The notes: generated from the sequence alone by a model not told the origin. Positions 15,504 to 23,724 are shown, numbered from the stretch's first letter. The stretch is 45,789 nt of DNA from Salinispora fenicalii (GCF_000514815.1 NZ_AZWQ01000025.1:69665-115453); one strand, 5' to 3'. A program made the numbers and translations.

Positions 15504-16592
15504 GTGACCACCTCCGAGACGAACCGGATCAGCGACCAGCGGATCGACCGCGTAGTGCCGCTGACCACCCCGGCCCTGCTACACCACGAGCTCCCCCTGG
15601 ACAATCCGCTCACCTCGGCCGTACTTACTGGCAGACGGGCCGTCGGCCGAGTGTTGGACCGCACCGACGACCGCCTCCTGGTAGTGGTCGGCCCTTGTTC
15701 GGTGCATGACCCGGTCGCCGCCCTCGCCTACGCGCACCGACTGCGCGAGCTCGCCGATCGGCTCGCCGACGACCTACTCGTGGTGATGCGGGTCTACTTC
15801 GAGAAGCCGCGTTCGACCGTCGGTTGGAAGGGACTCATCAACGACCCCGGGCTGGACGGTTCCGGTGATGTGAACACGGGCCTGCGCCGGGCCCGGGCGC
15901 TCCTGATCGACGTGCTGCGCCTGGGTCTTCCGGTCGGCTGCGAGTTCCTGGACCCCATCACGCCGCAGTACATCGCCGACACAGTGGCCTGGGGCGCGAT
16001 CGGCGCCCGGACGGTGGAGAGCCAGGTACACCGCCAGCTCGCCTCCGGCCTGTCCATGCCGATCGGAATGAAGAACCGTCCCGACGGCAGCATCTCCACC
16101 GCGGTGGACGCCATCCGGGCGGCCGGCGTGCCGCACGTCTTCCCCGGCATCGACGCCTCCGGCACCCCGGCGATCATGCACACCCGCGGCAACACCGACG
16201 GCCACCTGGTGCTCCGCGGCGGCGGTAACCAGCCGAACTACGACGCCGAGTCGGTGAACGACGCGCTGGCGCTGCTGCGCGCCGCCGGGCTTCCCGAACG
16301 GCTGGTCATCGACGCCAGCCACGCCAACAGCGGCAAGGACCACCGTAACCAGCCGCTCGTCGCCGCCGACGTGGCCGCCCAACTCGCCGGCGGCCAGCAC
16401 GGCATTGTCGGCGTCATGCTGGAGAGCTTCCTGCTCCCGGGTCGGCAGGACCTGGACCCGACCCGCGAGCTGACGTACGGGCAGTCGATCACCGATGCCT
16501 GCATCGGCTGGGACACCACGGAGGAGGTCCTGACCGACTTGGCGGCCGCCGTGCGCACCCGCCGTCGGGCTCCGGCCGTCACCCCGGTCTGA
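15504..16592 (+). CDS. 3-deoxy-7-phosphoheptulonate (DAHP) synthase, class I
   Basis: The protein has 362 residues and catalyses condensation of phosphoenolpyruvate and erythrose 4-phosphate, the first step of the shikimate pathway. It is the AroF/G/H (class I) type: LLVVVGPCSVHDPVAALAYA, VGCEFLDPITPQYIAD, ARTVESQVHRQLASGL, IGMKNRPDGS, and the metal and substrate segment IDASHANSGKDHRNQP. Actinomycetes usually carry a class II enzyme, so this may be an additional, differently regulated isoenzyme. AAGGGA lies 8 nt before the GTG at 15504; an ATG at 15495 is the alternative start. The aromatic leader peptide attenuator immediately upstream supports feedback control by Phe, Tyr and Trp supply. 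Confidence 0.94.
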   Translation: MTTSETNRISDQRIDRVVPLTTPALLHHELPLDNPLTSAVLTGRRAVGRVLDRTDDRLLVVVGPCSVHDPVAALAYAHRLRELADRLADDLLVVMRVYFEKPRSTVGWKGLINDPGLDGSGDVNTGLRRARALLIDVLRLGLPVGCEFLDPITPQYIADTVAWGAIGARTVESQVHRQLASGLSMPIGMKNRPDGSISTAVDAIRAAGVPHVFPGIDASGTPAIMHTRGNTDGHLVLRGGGNQPNYDAESVNDALALLRAAGLPERLVIDASHANSGKDHRNQPLVAADVAAQLAGGQHGIVGVMLESFLLPGRQDLDPTRELTYGQSITDACIGWDTTEEVLTDLAAAVRTRRRAPAVTPV

Positions 16593-16640
16593 TCGCGGGA
16601 CGGGTGGTTTACGGGGTACGGCCGCGGGTAGTTGGGCGCC

Positions 16641-16877
16641 GTGACCGACAACCCACCCGTAACCGCGGTGCCCGAGACCGAGTCGAACCTGCGCCGTCTC
16701 GACGACCTACTCGAGGATCTATACCGAGGCCAGGAACGGATCAGTCAGGGCGACATCTACCGGCGGGCGGTCGCCGCCCAGATGCCGGCGGGGCTACTCA
16801 CCCGCATCGGCGGGCTGCCCGAGGGGGAGTACTCCGTGGACGAGGCGGCCGACCTGCTGGGCGGGTCAGCCACCTAA
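16641..16877 (+). CDS. Small conserved-looking protein, function unknown
   Basis: The protein has 78 residues. The N-terminal half is acidic and helical (NLRRLDDLLEDLYRGQERISQ), and the C-terminal half reads LLTRIGGLPEGEYSVDEAADLLGG, which looks like a small helical domain. I do not recognise a named family. The GTG at 16641 opens the frame; a TTG at 16632 is possible. It follows the DAHP synthase gene by 48 bp and may be co-transcribed. Confidence 0.65.
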   Translation: MTDNPPVTAVPETESNLRRLDDLLEDLYRGQERISQGDIYRRAVAAQMPAGLLTRIGGLPEGEYSVDEAADLLGGSAT

Positions 16878-16964
16878 ACGGACCTCCTCCGACGAGCCGG
16901 TCCGCAGGCCCGACGATGCCGGGGCGGGTACGCAGCTCGGTGATCCGACGCGAAGGAGAGTGAC

Positions 16965-17171
16965 ATGTCCCAGCCCGCCCATCGGCGCTCGGAGCAGCAC
17001 GAACAGCTCGCGGCTCTCGGCCAGCCACCGGAGGGCCGGGACACGCTGCCGGATCCGGACTTCGCCCGGGAACACGATGTCACGGCAGTCGATCGGGACA
17101 TCATCACCGGCGCGGACGCCGACGAGCGGGAGGAGGAGTCTCCCCGAGGTTGGTCGGGCGACGAGAGCTGA
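16965..17171 (+). CDS. Small acidic hydrophilic protein, function unknown
   Basis: The protein has 68 residues, rich in Asp, Glu, Arg and Pro, with no hydrophobic core, and is probably disordered. AAGGAGAG at 5-nt spacing before the ATG at 16965 is one of the best ribosome-binding sites in the region, which supports it as a real gene. It is followed by a strong terminator. No family is recognised. Confidence 0.6.
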   Translation: MSQPAHRRSEQHEQLAALGQPPEGRDTLPDPDFAREHDVTAVDRDIITGADADEREEESPRGWSGDES

Positions 17172-17176
17172 GTGTG

Positions 17177-17215
17177 ATCGTGGGCGGGGCCGGGCTGCCC
17201 GGCCCCGCCCGCGAT
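17177..17215. terminator. Strong bidirectional terminator
   Basis: GGGCGGGGCCGGG (17182-17194) pairs perfectly with 17198-17210 around CTG, and the stem extends to 18 bp (17177-17194 with 17198-17215, one G-T). It sits between the convergent stops at 17171 and 17239. Confidence 0.8.
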
Positions 17216-17238
17216 GGATGTCCTGCTCGGCCGGCTGC

Positions 17239-17766
17239 CTAATCCTCGCTCCGCTCGGCCGCCCGCTGCGCCATCGCGTGCGCCAGCTGGATGAAGTCCG
17301 ACGCCGTCATCGCGGTGAGAGCGGTGGCGACGAGACGAGTCAGCCGCGGCGCCAGCACCAGCCCACCGGTGAGCCCGGTAGCTACCCAGACGGCTAGGCA
17401 GAATGGGCAACTGAGCAGCTCACCGACGGCGTGCCGGGTGGAGCTGCCCGAGTCGCGCACCTCCTCCATCACCTCGCCGCTGCCGATCGGCCGGGCGTAG
17501 CGGGTGAACGGGGCCCGCAGCGGACTGGTCACCGCCTTCTTGGAGAGCAGCCGGCTGAGCTTGTAGGTCGCGATGGCCAGCAGGACCACGTCGGCCGTCG
17601 CGGGCCGCTCCGGTACCGGCCGCCGAGTCGCCTTCACCAGCCCAGCGATCGTGGCCGTCACCCCGACGTAGGCGCCCATCGCCACGAGATAGCCGCCGAG
17701 CGGTCGGTACTCGTGTGGCGCGTAGGCCCGACGCAGACGGGTCACTTTCGCCTTCAACTCGGTCAC
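17239..17766 (-). CDS. DUF1360 membrane protein
   Basis: The protein has 175 residues. It matches DUF1360: ADVVLLAIATYKLSRLLSKKAVTSPLRAPFTRY followed by a Cys pair in ELLSCPFCLAVWVATGL. There are three hydrophobic segments: about 24-45, 60-75 and a C-terminal one around 125-150. The role is unknown; some firmicute relatives are sporulation-associated. The GTG at 17766 has GGGAG at 4-nt spacing. It is the last gene of a minus-strand cluster beginning at 18453. Confidence 0.85.
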   Translation of the reverse strand: MTELKAKVTRLRRAYAPHEYRPLGGYLVAMGAYVGVTATIAGLVKATRRPVPERPATADVVLLAIATYKLSRLLSKKAVTSPLRAPFTRYARPIGSGEVMEEVRDSGSSTRHAVGELLSCPFCLAVWVATGLTGGLVLAPRLTRLVATALTAMTASDFIQLAHAMAQRAAERSED

Positions 17767-17815
17767 CGGTCTCCCTTGATCGGTCGCTGAGCCTCGGCCC
17801 GGCGGTTGCGCTCAC

Positions 17816-18133
17816 TCAGCCCGCCTGCAGGTTGTCGACCACTGCTTGGGCGAGGTCTTCCAACGCCTCGTCCACCAGCCGCTCGGCGGTGCCACCAGTC
17901 AGGTCGAGCCGGATCCACGCCCCACCGGCGTCGGCTGGGTCAACCCGGATCTCGGCGGTCCAGTCCCCGGTGGCCCGCCAGCGGGCCGTCAGCTCCGCCG
18001 GCCGGATGTCAGTAGCCGGCCGGCCGTCGGCGCGAAGCGGCTCGGGGAGCCACGCCGACATCCGGTTCGGATCAATTGCCGTGTTGAACACGACCTCCGG
18101 GGGTGCCGAAATGCCCCGCTCTGCCGACGCCAT
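17816..18133 (-). CDS. Small SRPBCC/START-like protein
   Basis: The protein has 105 residues. MASAERGISAPPEVVFNTAIDPNRMSAWLPEPL is the typical N-terminal strand, helix and loop of polyketide-cyclase/START-like proteins, followed by alternating strands (AELTARWRATGDWTAEIRV and AWIRLDLTG) and a long C-terminal helix (ERLVDEALEDLAQAVVDNLQAG). It lacks part of the usual 140-residue fold, so it is a short version. The ligand is unknown. The ATG shares one base with the upstream stop (TGATG). Confidence 0.75.
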   Translation of the reverse strand: MASAERGISAPPEVVFNTAIDPNRMSAWLPEPLRADGRPATDIRPAELTARWRATGDWTAEIRVDPADAGGAWIRLDLTGGTAERLVDEALEDLAQAVVDNLQAG

Positions 18134-18453
18134 CACGGCTCCCGCAGTCGGCTCGGGTCGACCTCCCGCCCCGGGTGCCGGGCGAGGTACTCGGTCTCGA
18201 GCTCGGCGGTCCGGCGCAGGTGGGTGGCGAGCGCCGCGTCGGCGGCGTGCCGCAGGGTGTCCAGCCGCGTTCGGTGCAGGCTGTGCAACTCGCGGATCAG
18301 GTCGGCATCGCCGAGTTCGGCAGGATCGATGCCGAGCACCTCGCCGTCGGAGCCCGCAGTGTCGGAGGCCCGGTCGTGCAGGTGATCTCCATCCCATTCG
18401 GGCATCCGCTGCTCCGGGCTCGGGTGCTCATCCCGCCGCACGGATCCGGTCAT
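18133..18453 (-). CDS. DUF6158-like small helical protein
   Basis: The protein has 106 residues. An acidic, probably disordered N-terminal third is followed by a helical segment with GIDPAELGDADLIRELHSLHRTRLDTLRHAADAALATHLRRTAELETEYLARHPGREVDP in sequence around residues 45-103. The DL.REL..LHRTR and RTAELE.EYL.R.P motifs match a small actinobacterial family I recall as DUF6158; no function is known. The ATG at 18453 (or the adjacent one at 18456) follows GAAGGGGGC. It is coupled to the SRPBCC gene by TGATG. Confidence 0.75.
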   Translation of the reverse strand: MTGSVRRDEHPSPEQRMPEWDGDHLHDRASDTAGSDGEVLGIDPAELGDADLIRELHSLHRTRLDTLRHAADAALATHLRRTAELETEYLARHPGREVDPSRLREP

Positions 18454-18564
18454 CATCGCCCCCTTCACTGTTCTGGGCTGGCGTCTGGCCGGATGCCCAC
18501 CCGAGGTCCCGGCAAACCAGCCCGCCGCCAGGACACGGCTGTCGGAACGCGCCACTGCCCCCGG

Positions 18565-18570
18565 TACCCT
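18565..18570 (+). promoter_or_regulatory. -10 element for a leaderless membrane-protein gene
   Basis: TACCCT is followed by 7 nt and the ATG at 18578, with no ribosome-binding site. Confidence 0.55.
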
Positions 18571-18577
18571 CGAGGCC

Positions 18578-18991
18578 ATGAAGCGGCTCTGGACCCCGGC
18601 GTGGATCGTGCGTCACGTGGCCATGGTCGTGCTCGTCGTGGGCTTCCTCGGGCTTGGCTGGTGGCAGCTCAGCCGCGCGGCCGGCGGCAATCCGATCAGC
18701 TGGGGATACGCCGTGGAGTGGCCGGTTTTCGCCGGCTTCGTCGTCTTCGTCTGGTGGCGGGAGATCCGCCAGGAGCTTCGCGGGCCCGAGACACCGAGCC
18801 CAGCGGCGGGGACCACCGGGTCGTCCGCGACCGCCGAGCCAACCCAGCTGGCGGTGCGCCGGCCCATCCGGGTCAGCCGCACGGCGGCCACCAAGCCGGA
18901 CAGTGACGATCCGGAGCTCACCGCCTACAACCGCTACCTGCGGTGGTTGACCGACAATCCGGGTGCTCGGCCCGGCGACTACCCCGGCTAG
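18578..18991 (+). CDS. Two-helix membrane protein, actinobacterial hypothetical
   Basis: The protein has 137 residues. Two hydrophobic segments (about 9-30, VRHVAMVVLVVGFLGLGWWQ; and 43-60, WGYAVEWPVFAGFVVFVWW) are separated by a short loop. A Ser/Thr/Pro/Ala-rich linker and a C-terminal motif TAYNRYLRWLTDNPGARPGDYPG follow. The architecture recurs in actinobacteria just upstream of DUF3817 genes, as here, but the function is unknown. A leaderless start is likely. Confidence 0.82.
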   Translation: MKRLWTPAWIVRHVAMVVLVVGFLGLGWWQLSRAAGGNPISWGYAVEWPVFAGFVVFVWWREIRQELRGPETPSPAAGTTGSSATAEPTQLAVRRPIRVSRTAATKPDSDDPELTAYNRYLRWLTDNPGARPGDYPG

Positions 18992-19015
18992 GCCGGGTCG
19001 GAAGGACGGACGACG

Positions 19016-19351
19016 GTGGGCGCAGCCCTGACCCGGTACCGCGTGATCGCCTGGATCGTCGGCGTGGTGCTGATCCTACTCATGGTGATCGGAATGCCGC
19101 TCAAATACGGCTTCGACTACCCGATCGTGGTGGAGACGGTGGGCCAGGCCCACGGCTTCCTCTACATGGTCTATCTGGTGACTGCCTTCGATCTGTCCCG
19201 GCGAGCCGGCTGGCCGTTGTCGCGCATGATCTTGGTGATGTTGGCGGGAACGGTTCCGTTCGTCTCTTTCTTCGCCGAACGGCGGGTGAGCGGGTGGGTG
19301 ACCGGGCAGGCCGCAGCCCCGGAGCCGGCGACCAACGCCCCCGCCCGATAA
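19016..19351 (+). CDS. DUF3817 integral membrane protein
   Basis: The protein has 111 residues with three predicted membrane helices (about 8-27, 43-63, 69-88). MPLKYGFDYPIVVETVGQAHGFLYMVYLVTAFDL and the positively charged FAERRV after the third helix are diagnostic of DUF3817. Function unknown. It starts at GTG 19016 after GGAAGGACGG, 24 bp behind the two-helix protein, and the two likely form an operon. Confidence 0.88.
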   Translation: MGAALTRYRVIAWIVGVVLILLMVIGMPLKYGFDYPIVVETVGQAHGFLYMVYLVTAFDLSRRAGWPLSRMILVMLAGTVPFVSFFAERRVSGWVTGQAAAPEPATNAPAR

Positions 19352-19531
19352 AAGTTCACTTACTTCCATTCGGCAACAATCGCCTCCATTTCCCCTGCGG
19401 GTCACTTCTGCCCCGGGTTACCTTGTCCCGGTTGGCCCGCTCACACGCTCTTCATCCGGAGGGCGCGGGTCCGGCGCCGCTGGGGCCTGGGCCCCTACCC
19501 GGTGGCTGGTGGGGAGAAGGAGCCGTCGCAC

Positions 19532-20512
19532 TTGCCGTCCATCCGAAAACGACTTCCCGCTCTCGCCATCGCGACAATCTCGGCCACGCTGGTCGCACCG
19601 GTCGCACCGGTCGCGCCCGCCCAGGCCGAGCCCTCTCCCGCCGAGCTAACCCGGCGGATCGAGAAAGCCTCCGCGGAGCTGGAACAGGTCGTGGAGGCGC
19701 ACAACGCCCTCGCCGAAGACCTCAAGGCGAACAAAGCCACCCTGACCCGGTTAACCGCCCGGCTGGGTCCGCTCGAGCAGCAGGTCGCGCAGAGCCGGGC
19801 TGAGGTCAACCAGCTGGCGGTGGCCGCGTACAAGACCGGTGAACTCGGCACCGCCACCGCGCTACTGAGCCCGGACGACGCCACGACCATACTCAACCGG
19901 CTCACCACCGCTGACCGACTCGCCCAGGAACGGCAGAAACGCATCACCGCCTTCGCCAACGACCAGCGTCAGCTCCTCGCGCAGCGGACCCGGCTGGAGG
20001 CCGCGGTGGAGAAGGCGGCAGCGCAGGCCCAGAAGCTGGCCAGCACCCGTAAGCGAATCGAGCGCGACCTGGCCGAGCTGTACGAGCTGCGCCGGCAGGC
20101 GTACGGCCGGGCAACCGAACCCGCCACGGCCGGCGCGGACCATGCCCGAGCGGCACCATCGGTCTCCGGCGCGGCCGGGGTGGCGGTGCGGTACGCGTAC
20201 GGGGCGCTGGGCAAGCCCTACCGGTGGGGCGGGGACGGCGGCGCCGGTTACGACTGCTCAGGCCTGACCTCGGCGGCGTGGCGAGCGGCCGGAAAGTCGC
20301 TCCCGCACAGCACCCGCCGGCAGTGGAAGGTGGTGGCGCACATCAACCGCCGCGACCTACGCCCCGGCGACCTGGTCTTCTATCGCAGGCTCGGGCATGT
20401 CGCCCTCTATGTGGGCAATGGTCAGATCATCGACGCCCCCACCGCGGGCCGCAACGTGGTCAAACGCGACATGCACATCATGCCGATCGTGGGGTATGGC
20501 CGGGTCCGCTGA
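19532..20512 (+). CDS. NlpC/P60 peptidoglycan endopeptidase with coiled coil
   Basis: The protein has 326 residues. A signal peptide (basic RKR, hydrophobic core, APAQA) is followed by a long coiled coil (about 38-190) and a C-terminal NlpC/P60 domain (about 210-326) with catalytic Cys242 in YDCSGLTSAAW and His in LGHVALYVGNGQIIDAP. Such RipA-like proteins cleave the D-Glu-mesoDAP stem-peptide bond during cell separation and are held inactive by the coiled coil. I chose the TTG at 19532 because AAGGAG lies 9 nt upstream and it starts the signal peptide directly; the upstream GTG at 19502 would place this site inside the gene. Confidence 0.92.
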   Translation: MPSIRKRLPALAIATISATLVAPVAPVAPAQAEPSPAELTRRIEKASAELEQVVEAHNALAEDLKANKATLTRLTARLGPLEQQVAQSRAEVNQLAVAAYKTGELGTATALLSPDDATTILNRLTTADRLAQERQKRITAFANDQRQLLAQRTRLEAAVEKAAAQAQKLASTRKRIERDLAELYELRRQAYGRATEPATAGADHARAAPSVSGAAGVAVRYAYGALGKPYRWGGDGGAGYDCSGLTSAAWRAAGKSLPHSTRRQWKVVAHINRRDLRPGDLVFYRRLGHVALYVGNGQIIDAPTAGRNVVKRDMHIMPIVGYGRVR

Positions 20513-20530
20513 CCAACCCCGCCCCGAGTT

Positions 20531-20568
20531 GCACCGGGCCGGCGTCCCAAGGGACGCCGGCCCGGTGC
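20531..20568. terminator. Perfect 18-bp bidirectional terminator
   Basis: Positions 20531-20548 are fully complementary to 20551-20568 (arm begins GCACCGGGCCGGCG). The hairpin lies between the convergent stops of the NlpC/P60 gene (20512) and the sigma factor gene (20571). Confidence 0.85.
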
Positions 20569-20570
20569 GC

Positions 20571-21569
20571 TCAGGCTGCTGCCTGAAGCCCCTCGGCGCG
20601 GGCCAGCTCGCGCAGCCGGCCGAGCGCCTGAATCTCTAGCTGCCGGATCCGCTCCCGCGACAGCGAAAAGCGGGAAGCCACCTCGGTCAACGAGTGCTCC
20701 CGGCCATCCTCGAGTCCGTACCGCGCACGCATGATGCCCGCCGAACGGTCGTCGAGGTGGCTAAGAAGACCCTCGATGCGCTGCCGCTCCAGGCCGGTGA
20801 GGACGATCTCCTCCGGTGACGGCGCGTCGCTGTCGGCGACCAGGTCGCCGAGGTTGGTGTCGCCATCGTCACCGACCGGGGTATCCAACGACACGGTGTC
20901 CTGCGACCAGCGAACCAGCTCGTTCACCCGCTCGACGGTGACGCCGAGCGCCGTCGCGATCTGCTCCGGCTCCGGGTCGCTGCCGAGCTCACGGGTGAGC
21001 TGCCGGGCCACGTTCCGCATCCGGTTGACATCCTCCACCAGGTGCACCGGCAGCCGTACGGTGCGCTCCTGTTGGGCAATCGCCCGGCTGATCGCCTGGC
21101 GGATCCACCAGGTCGCATAGGTAGAGAACTTGAAGCCACGCTCGTAATCGAACTTCTCCACCGCCCGGACCAGACCGGTGTTGCCCTCCTGGATCAGATC
21201 CAGCATGGGCATCCCGGAACGGACATACCGCCGGGCGATCGACACGACTAGTCGCAGGTTGGCCCGGATGAACAGATCCTTGGCCCGCACCCCCTCTGCG
21301 ACCAGCCGTTGGAGCTCCGAACTCTCAACGCCGGCCGGGACGCGGTCCTCGTCGAGCAGATGCTCGGCGTAGAGGCCGGCCTCGATCGCCTTGGAAAGAT
21401 CAACCTCCGTGGCGGCATCCAGCAACGGCGTCCGGGAAATCTCGTGAAGGTAGACGCCGACCAGGTCGCGCTCCTCGGCAACCTCGTCGGTCCGCATGCC
21501 GATATTCTTGTCCACGTTGCCCACGGTCCCCTCGCTCGCGCCGGTTGCCCGGTTCCTTGCCATCCCCAC
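20571..21569 (-). CDS. RNA polymerase sigma factor, SigA/SigB-like (group 1/2)
   Basis: The protein has 332 residues. Region 1.2 (DLVGVYLHEISRTPLLDAATEVDLSKAIEAG), region 2 (RANLRLVVSIARRYVRSGMPMLDLIQEGNTGLVRAVEKFDYERGFKFSTYATWWIRQAI), region 3 and region 4.2 (LTEVASRFSLSRERIRQLEIQALGRLRE) are complete. The long acidic N-terminal region 1.1 of a principal sigma factor is missing, so this is a group 2, SigB/HrdD-like alternative factor recognising near-consensus promoters. The start may be GTG 21569 or ATG 21563; a GGGAGGGAG tract upstream fits the GTG better. No anti-sigma gene is adjacent. Confidence 0.93.
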   Translation of the reverse strand: MGMARNRATGASEGTVGNVDKNIGMRTDEVAEERDLVGVYLHEISRTPLLDAATEVDLSKAIEAGLYAEHLLDEDRVPAGVESSELQRLVAEGVRAKDLFIRANLRLVVSIARRYVRSGMPMLDLIQEGNTGLVRAVEKFDYERGFKFSTYATWWIRQAISRAIAQQERTVRLPVHLVEDVNRMRNVARQLTRELGSDPEPEQIATALGVTVERVNELVRWSQDTVSLDTPVGDDGDTNLGDLVADSDAPSPEEIVLTGLERQRIEGLLSHLDDRSAGIMRARYGLEDGREHSLTEVASRFSLSRERIRQLEIQALGRLRELARAEGLQAAA

Positions 21570-21985
21570 GTCCGCCAGCTCCCTCCCCGTACCTTTCGCT
21601 GCTGCTCATCGGCGCTGACACCTGAACAACAGTTGAGACGCGTCAGGGATTCCATATCGTGAGTCGAACGTGTCACGAATGCCTGATAATTAGCTGAGAG
21701 CACGATCCATATTTGCTGTCAGCACCTCAGGTAGCGGCCCTGAGCTGAGCACCACGTCCGTTAGCTGGATCGACGGCCGCAGGCCCAGGACAATGGCAAC
21801 ACCACCCCGACCAAGGGCACAGCGACCCGGGTCACCACCGAGCTGCGATCCTGGTCACGCCGGGACATGCCACGGCGGCCCGGTCGGTTCATCCACACCC
21901 ATGGTGATACCCCAGGCCAGGGTGAACAATCCGTGGGTAGCTTCCAGGCCGGGCCAGCCGGCGACCACCCCACCAGTCTTGCCGA
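21570..21985. other. 416-bp intergenic region upstream of the sigma factor gene
   Basis: This stretch is locally AT-richer than its surroundings around 21650-21720 (for example ATAATTAGCTGAG), as expected for the sigma-factor promoter and leader. I could not fix a convincing -35/-10 pair. Short open frames exist but look like GC-bias artefacts. A weak 6-bp hairpin (21726-21731 with 21739-21744) is the only structure seen. Confidence 0.6.
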
Positions 21986-22705
21986 TCAATACACCGAAAC
22001 CCGGGCCGACTTTTCCGCCGACTCCGGCGCCCCGCCCAACCAATCGTGCAGGTGCTCCCAGATCTGTCGGCTCACTTCGTCCGCCGAACGGTCCGCGTCC
22101 ACCAGCACAAAGGTGGAGTGCTCTGGCAGGCTCCGGTACGCGCGATCCGCCGCAATCAGGTATCGCATGCTCTCGTGGTCAGTGCCGCGCCGCTCGATCC
22201 GCCGGTACGCCTCAGCCGGGTCAACGGCGAGCAGGAACGTTACCTGCGGCCGGGGAAAGAGCCGGTAGCCGAGCCGGGCCAACCGCTCCCACCGGTGACC
22301 GCCGTGCGCCCGAATGCTCGCGTACTGGCAGGCGGAGTAGCGGTCCATCACCGCGACCCGGCCGGTCAGCCGGCGCCCCAGCAGGGCGGCGGCGATGGCG
22401 AGCCAGCGCAGAACGGACTCTGCGACCAAGAGGCCGGCCCGCCCGAGCAGCCGCTGCGCGTCCCGCCGACCCAGCCGCCGTGCCATCCGGCTGAGGAAAC
22501 GCCGGCCACCGGCGTTGCGATGGTAGGTGGCGGGGAGCCCAGTCTCGGTCAGCGCAGCGGCCAGCCGGTGAGCCTGCGTCGTCTTACCTGAACCGTCGAT
22601 GCCGATCAGGGCGACGGCCCGCAGTCTGGCCCTACCGCGGCGCAGCCTGGCCCTACCGCGGCGCAGTCGAGCCCTGCCGCTTCGCGCCCCCTTGGAATCG
22701 GCCAC
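21986..22705 (-). CDS. dTMP-kinase-like P-loop nucleotide kinase
   Basis: The protein has 239 residues. The P-loop GIDGSGKTT (35-43) follows the strand VALI, and the thymidylate-kinase DR motif (VMDRYSACQYAS) and lid region (IERRGTDHESMRY) are present. Fold and motifs indicate a dTMP-kinase-like enzyme, but divergence in the DRY region and lid leaves the substrate open. The N-terminus carries an unusual basic extension with three RARLRRG repeats encoded by a 21-bp tandem repeat (22622-22684). TAGCGT 7 nt upstream of the GTG at 22705 supports that start and a leaderless transcript. It is transcribed divergently from the nucleotidyltransferase operon. Confidence 0.82.
   Translation of the reverse strand: MADSKGARSGRARLRRGRARLRRGRARLRAVALIGIDGSGKTTQAHRLAAALTETGLPATYHRNAGGRRFLSRMARRLGRRDAQRLLGRAGLLVAESVLRWLAIAAALLGRRLTGRVAVMDRYSACQYASIRAHGGHRWERLARLGYRLFPRPQVTFLLAVDPAEAYRRIERRGTDHESMRYLIAADRAYRSLPEHSTFVLVDADRSADEVSRQIWEHLHDWLGGAPESAEKSARVSVY
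22622..22684. repeat. Three 21-bp tandem repeats in the kinase N-terminus
   Basis: Units 22622-22642 and 22643-22663 differ at one base (CAGTCTGGCCCT versus CAGCCTGGCCCT); the third, 22664-22684, is diverged. Because 21 is a multiple of three, copy changes keep the frame and lengthen or shorten the Arg-rich N-terminal extension. Confidence 0.85.
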
Positions 22706-22712
22706 CCTGCAC

Positions 22713-22718
22713 ACGCTA
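22713..22718 (-). promoter_or_regulatory. -10 element for the leaderless kinase gene
   Basis: The minus strand reads TAGCGT, seven bases, then the GTG start at 22705. It is identical to the box before the M16 operon. Confidence 0.55.
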
Positions 22719-22864
22719 TCCGACCCACGCTTCCGCTCATTCGGCCGATCCACCACCTTTGGTAGTGGTTGACGCTCTTCCCGCACGCTGTGCCAGGTGT
22801 GGGGGACCACGATGCCGGGTACCGACCTGACACTTCCGCCCGACCACCAGGAACGGAGAGCCAG

Positions 22865-23449
22865 ATGGCCGAGCGCGGGGCCGAGACCCTGGTGCACACG
22901 CTGAAGAAGGTTGCCGCCGTGCTCAAGCAGGAAGACATCCCCTTCGCGCTCGGCGGTAGCTTCGCGGTCTACGCGCACGGCGGCCACTCCAGTGAACACG
23001 ACGTCGACTTCCTGATCCGGGAGGCAGACGTTGACCAGGCCCTGAGTGCCCTGGTCGCGGCCGGCTTCCTCGCCGAGCGCCCGCCCGAGGACTGGCTGGT
23101 CAAGGTCTTCGACGACGACCGCGTGGTGGACCTGATCCACCGACCCGTCGAAACCCCGGTGACGGACAAGACCTTCGTCGAGACCATCGTCCGGCCGGTG
23201 GACGCGATCCACATGCCGGTGCTCTCGGCGACCCAGCTGATGATGCACAAGCTGCTCAGCTTCTCGCAGCACTACTGCGACTTCGCCCGGGGTCTGCCCC
23301 TGGCTCGCTCGCTACGCGAGCAGATCGACTGGGAACGGGTATGCCGGGACACGCGCCACTCGCCGTACGCCGAGGCGTTCCTGGTGCTGCTGGACCGGCT
23401 TGAGGTGGTGGCGTACGCCGGCACCCCGGAACGAGAGGGGACACCGTGA
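22865..23449 (+). CDS. Nucleotidyltransferase-fold protein
   Basis: The protein has 194 residues. FALGGSFAVYAHGGHSSEHDVDFLI (residues 27-51) is the polymerase-beta-type GG/S...DxD motif with Asp46 and Asp48; VVDLIHRP supplies the third acidic residue. The rest is helical, with a His-rich MHKLLSFSQHYCDF segment. Such stand-alone transferases modify small molecules, tRNA or proteins; the target is unknown. CGGAGAGCCAG before the ATG at 22865 supports the start. The stop overlaps the next gene by 4 bp (GTGA). Confidence 0.82.
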   Translation: MAERGAETLVHTLKKVAAVLKQEDIPFALGGSFAVYAHGGHSSEHDVDFLIREADVDQALSALVAAGFLAERPPEDWLVKVFDDDRVVDLIHRPVETPVTDKTFVETIVRPVDAIHMPVLSATQLMMHKLLSFSQHYCDFARGLPLARSLREQIDWERVCRDTRHSPYAEAFLVLLDRLEVVAYAGTPEREGTP

Positions 23450-23724
23450 CCGAGCACCGCGACGTTGACACACGACGAAAGACCGACGAGTACGTGGCTG
23501 CCGAGATTCACCGGCTCCTCGCCGAGGACCCCAAGGTCGCCGAGCAGGGCATCACCGTGGTCCGCCGGGAACTCGGCCTGGTGTTGCACGGCGAGGTGGA
23601 GAGCGCACAGCGCCGGGACGAGATTCTTCGGCGGGTCGCCGAGCACTTCCCGGAGCTGGCGGTCACCAGCGACATCGGGGTGGTCCGTGCGCAGCCGCCC
23701 ACGGAAATCGAACAACTGCCCTGA
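23446..23724 (+). CDS. BON-like domain small protein
   Basis: The protein has 92 residues. The pattern VAAEIHRLLAEDPKVAEQGITVVRRELGLVLHGEVESAQRRDEILRRVAEHFPELAV matches one BON-type alpha-beta-beta-alpha-beta unit in length and hydrophobic spacing. BON domains are usually periplasmic or membrane-linked, but no signal peptide is present here, so it should be cytoplasmic. It is coupled to the nucleotidyltransferase gene by GTGA overlap and followed 10 bp later by the phosphoesterase gene. Confidence 0.7.
   Translation: MTEHRDVDTRRKTDEYVAAEIHRLLAEDPKVAEQGITVVRRELGLVLHGEVESAQRRDEILRRVAEHFPELAVTSDIGVVRAQPPTEIEQLP

Noticed and set aside
19352..19531. Possible c-di-AMP (ydaO-type) riboswitch before the NlpC/P60 gene
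   Set aside because: Such riboswitches often precede these genes in actinobacteria, but I could not match the conserved core motifs by eye; a covariance-model search would settle it.
22865..23724. Nucleotidyltransferase and small coupled protein as a MNT/HEPN-type toxin-antitoxin pair
   Set aside because: The partner resembles a BON unit, lacks the RX4-6H HEPN motif, and the pair continues into a phosphoesterase operon rather than standing alone.
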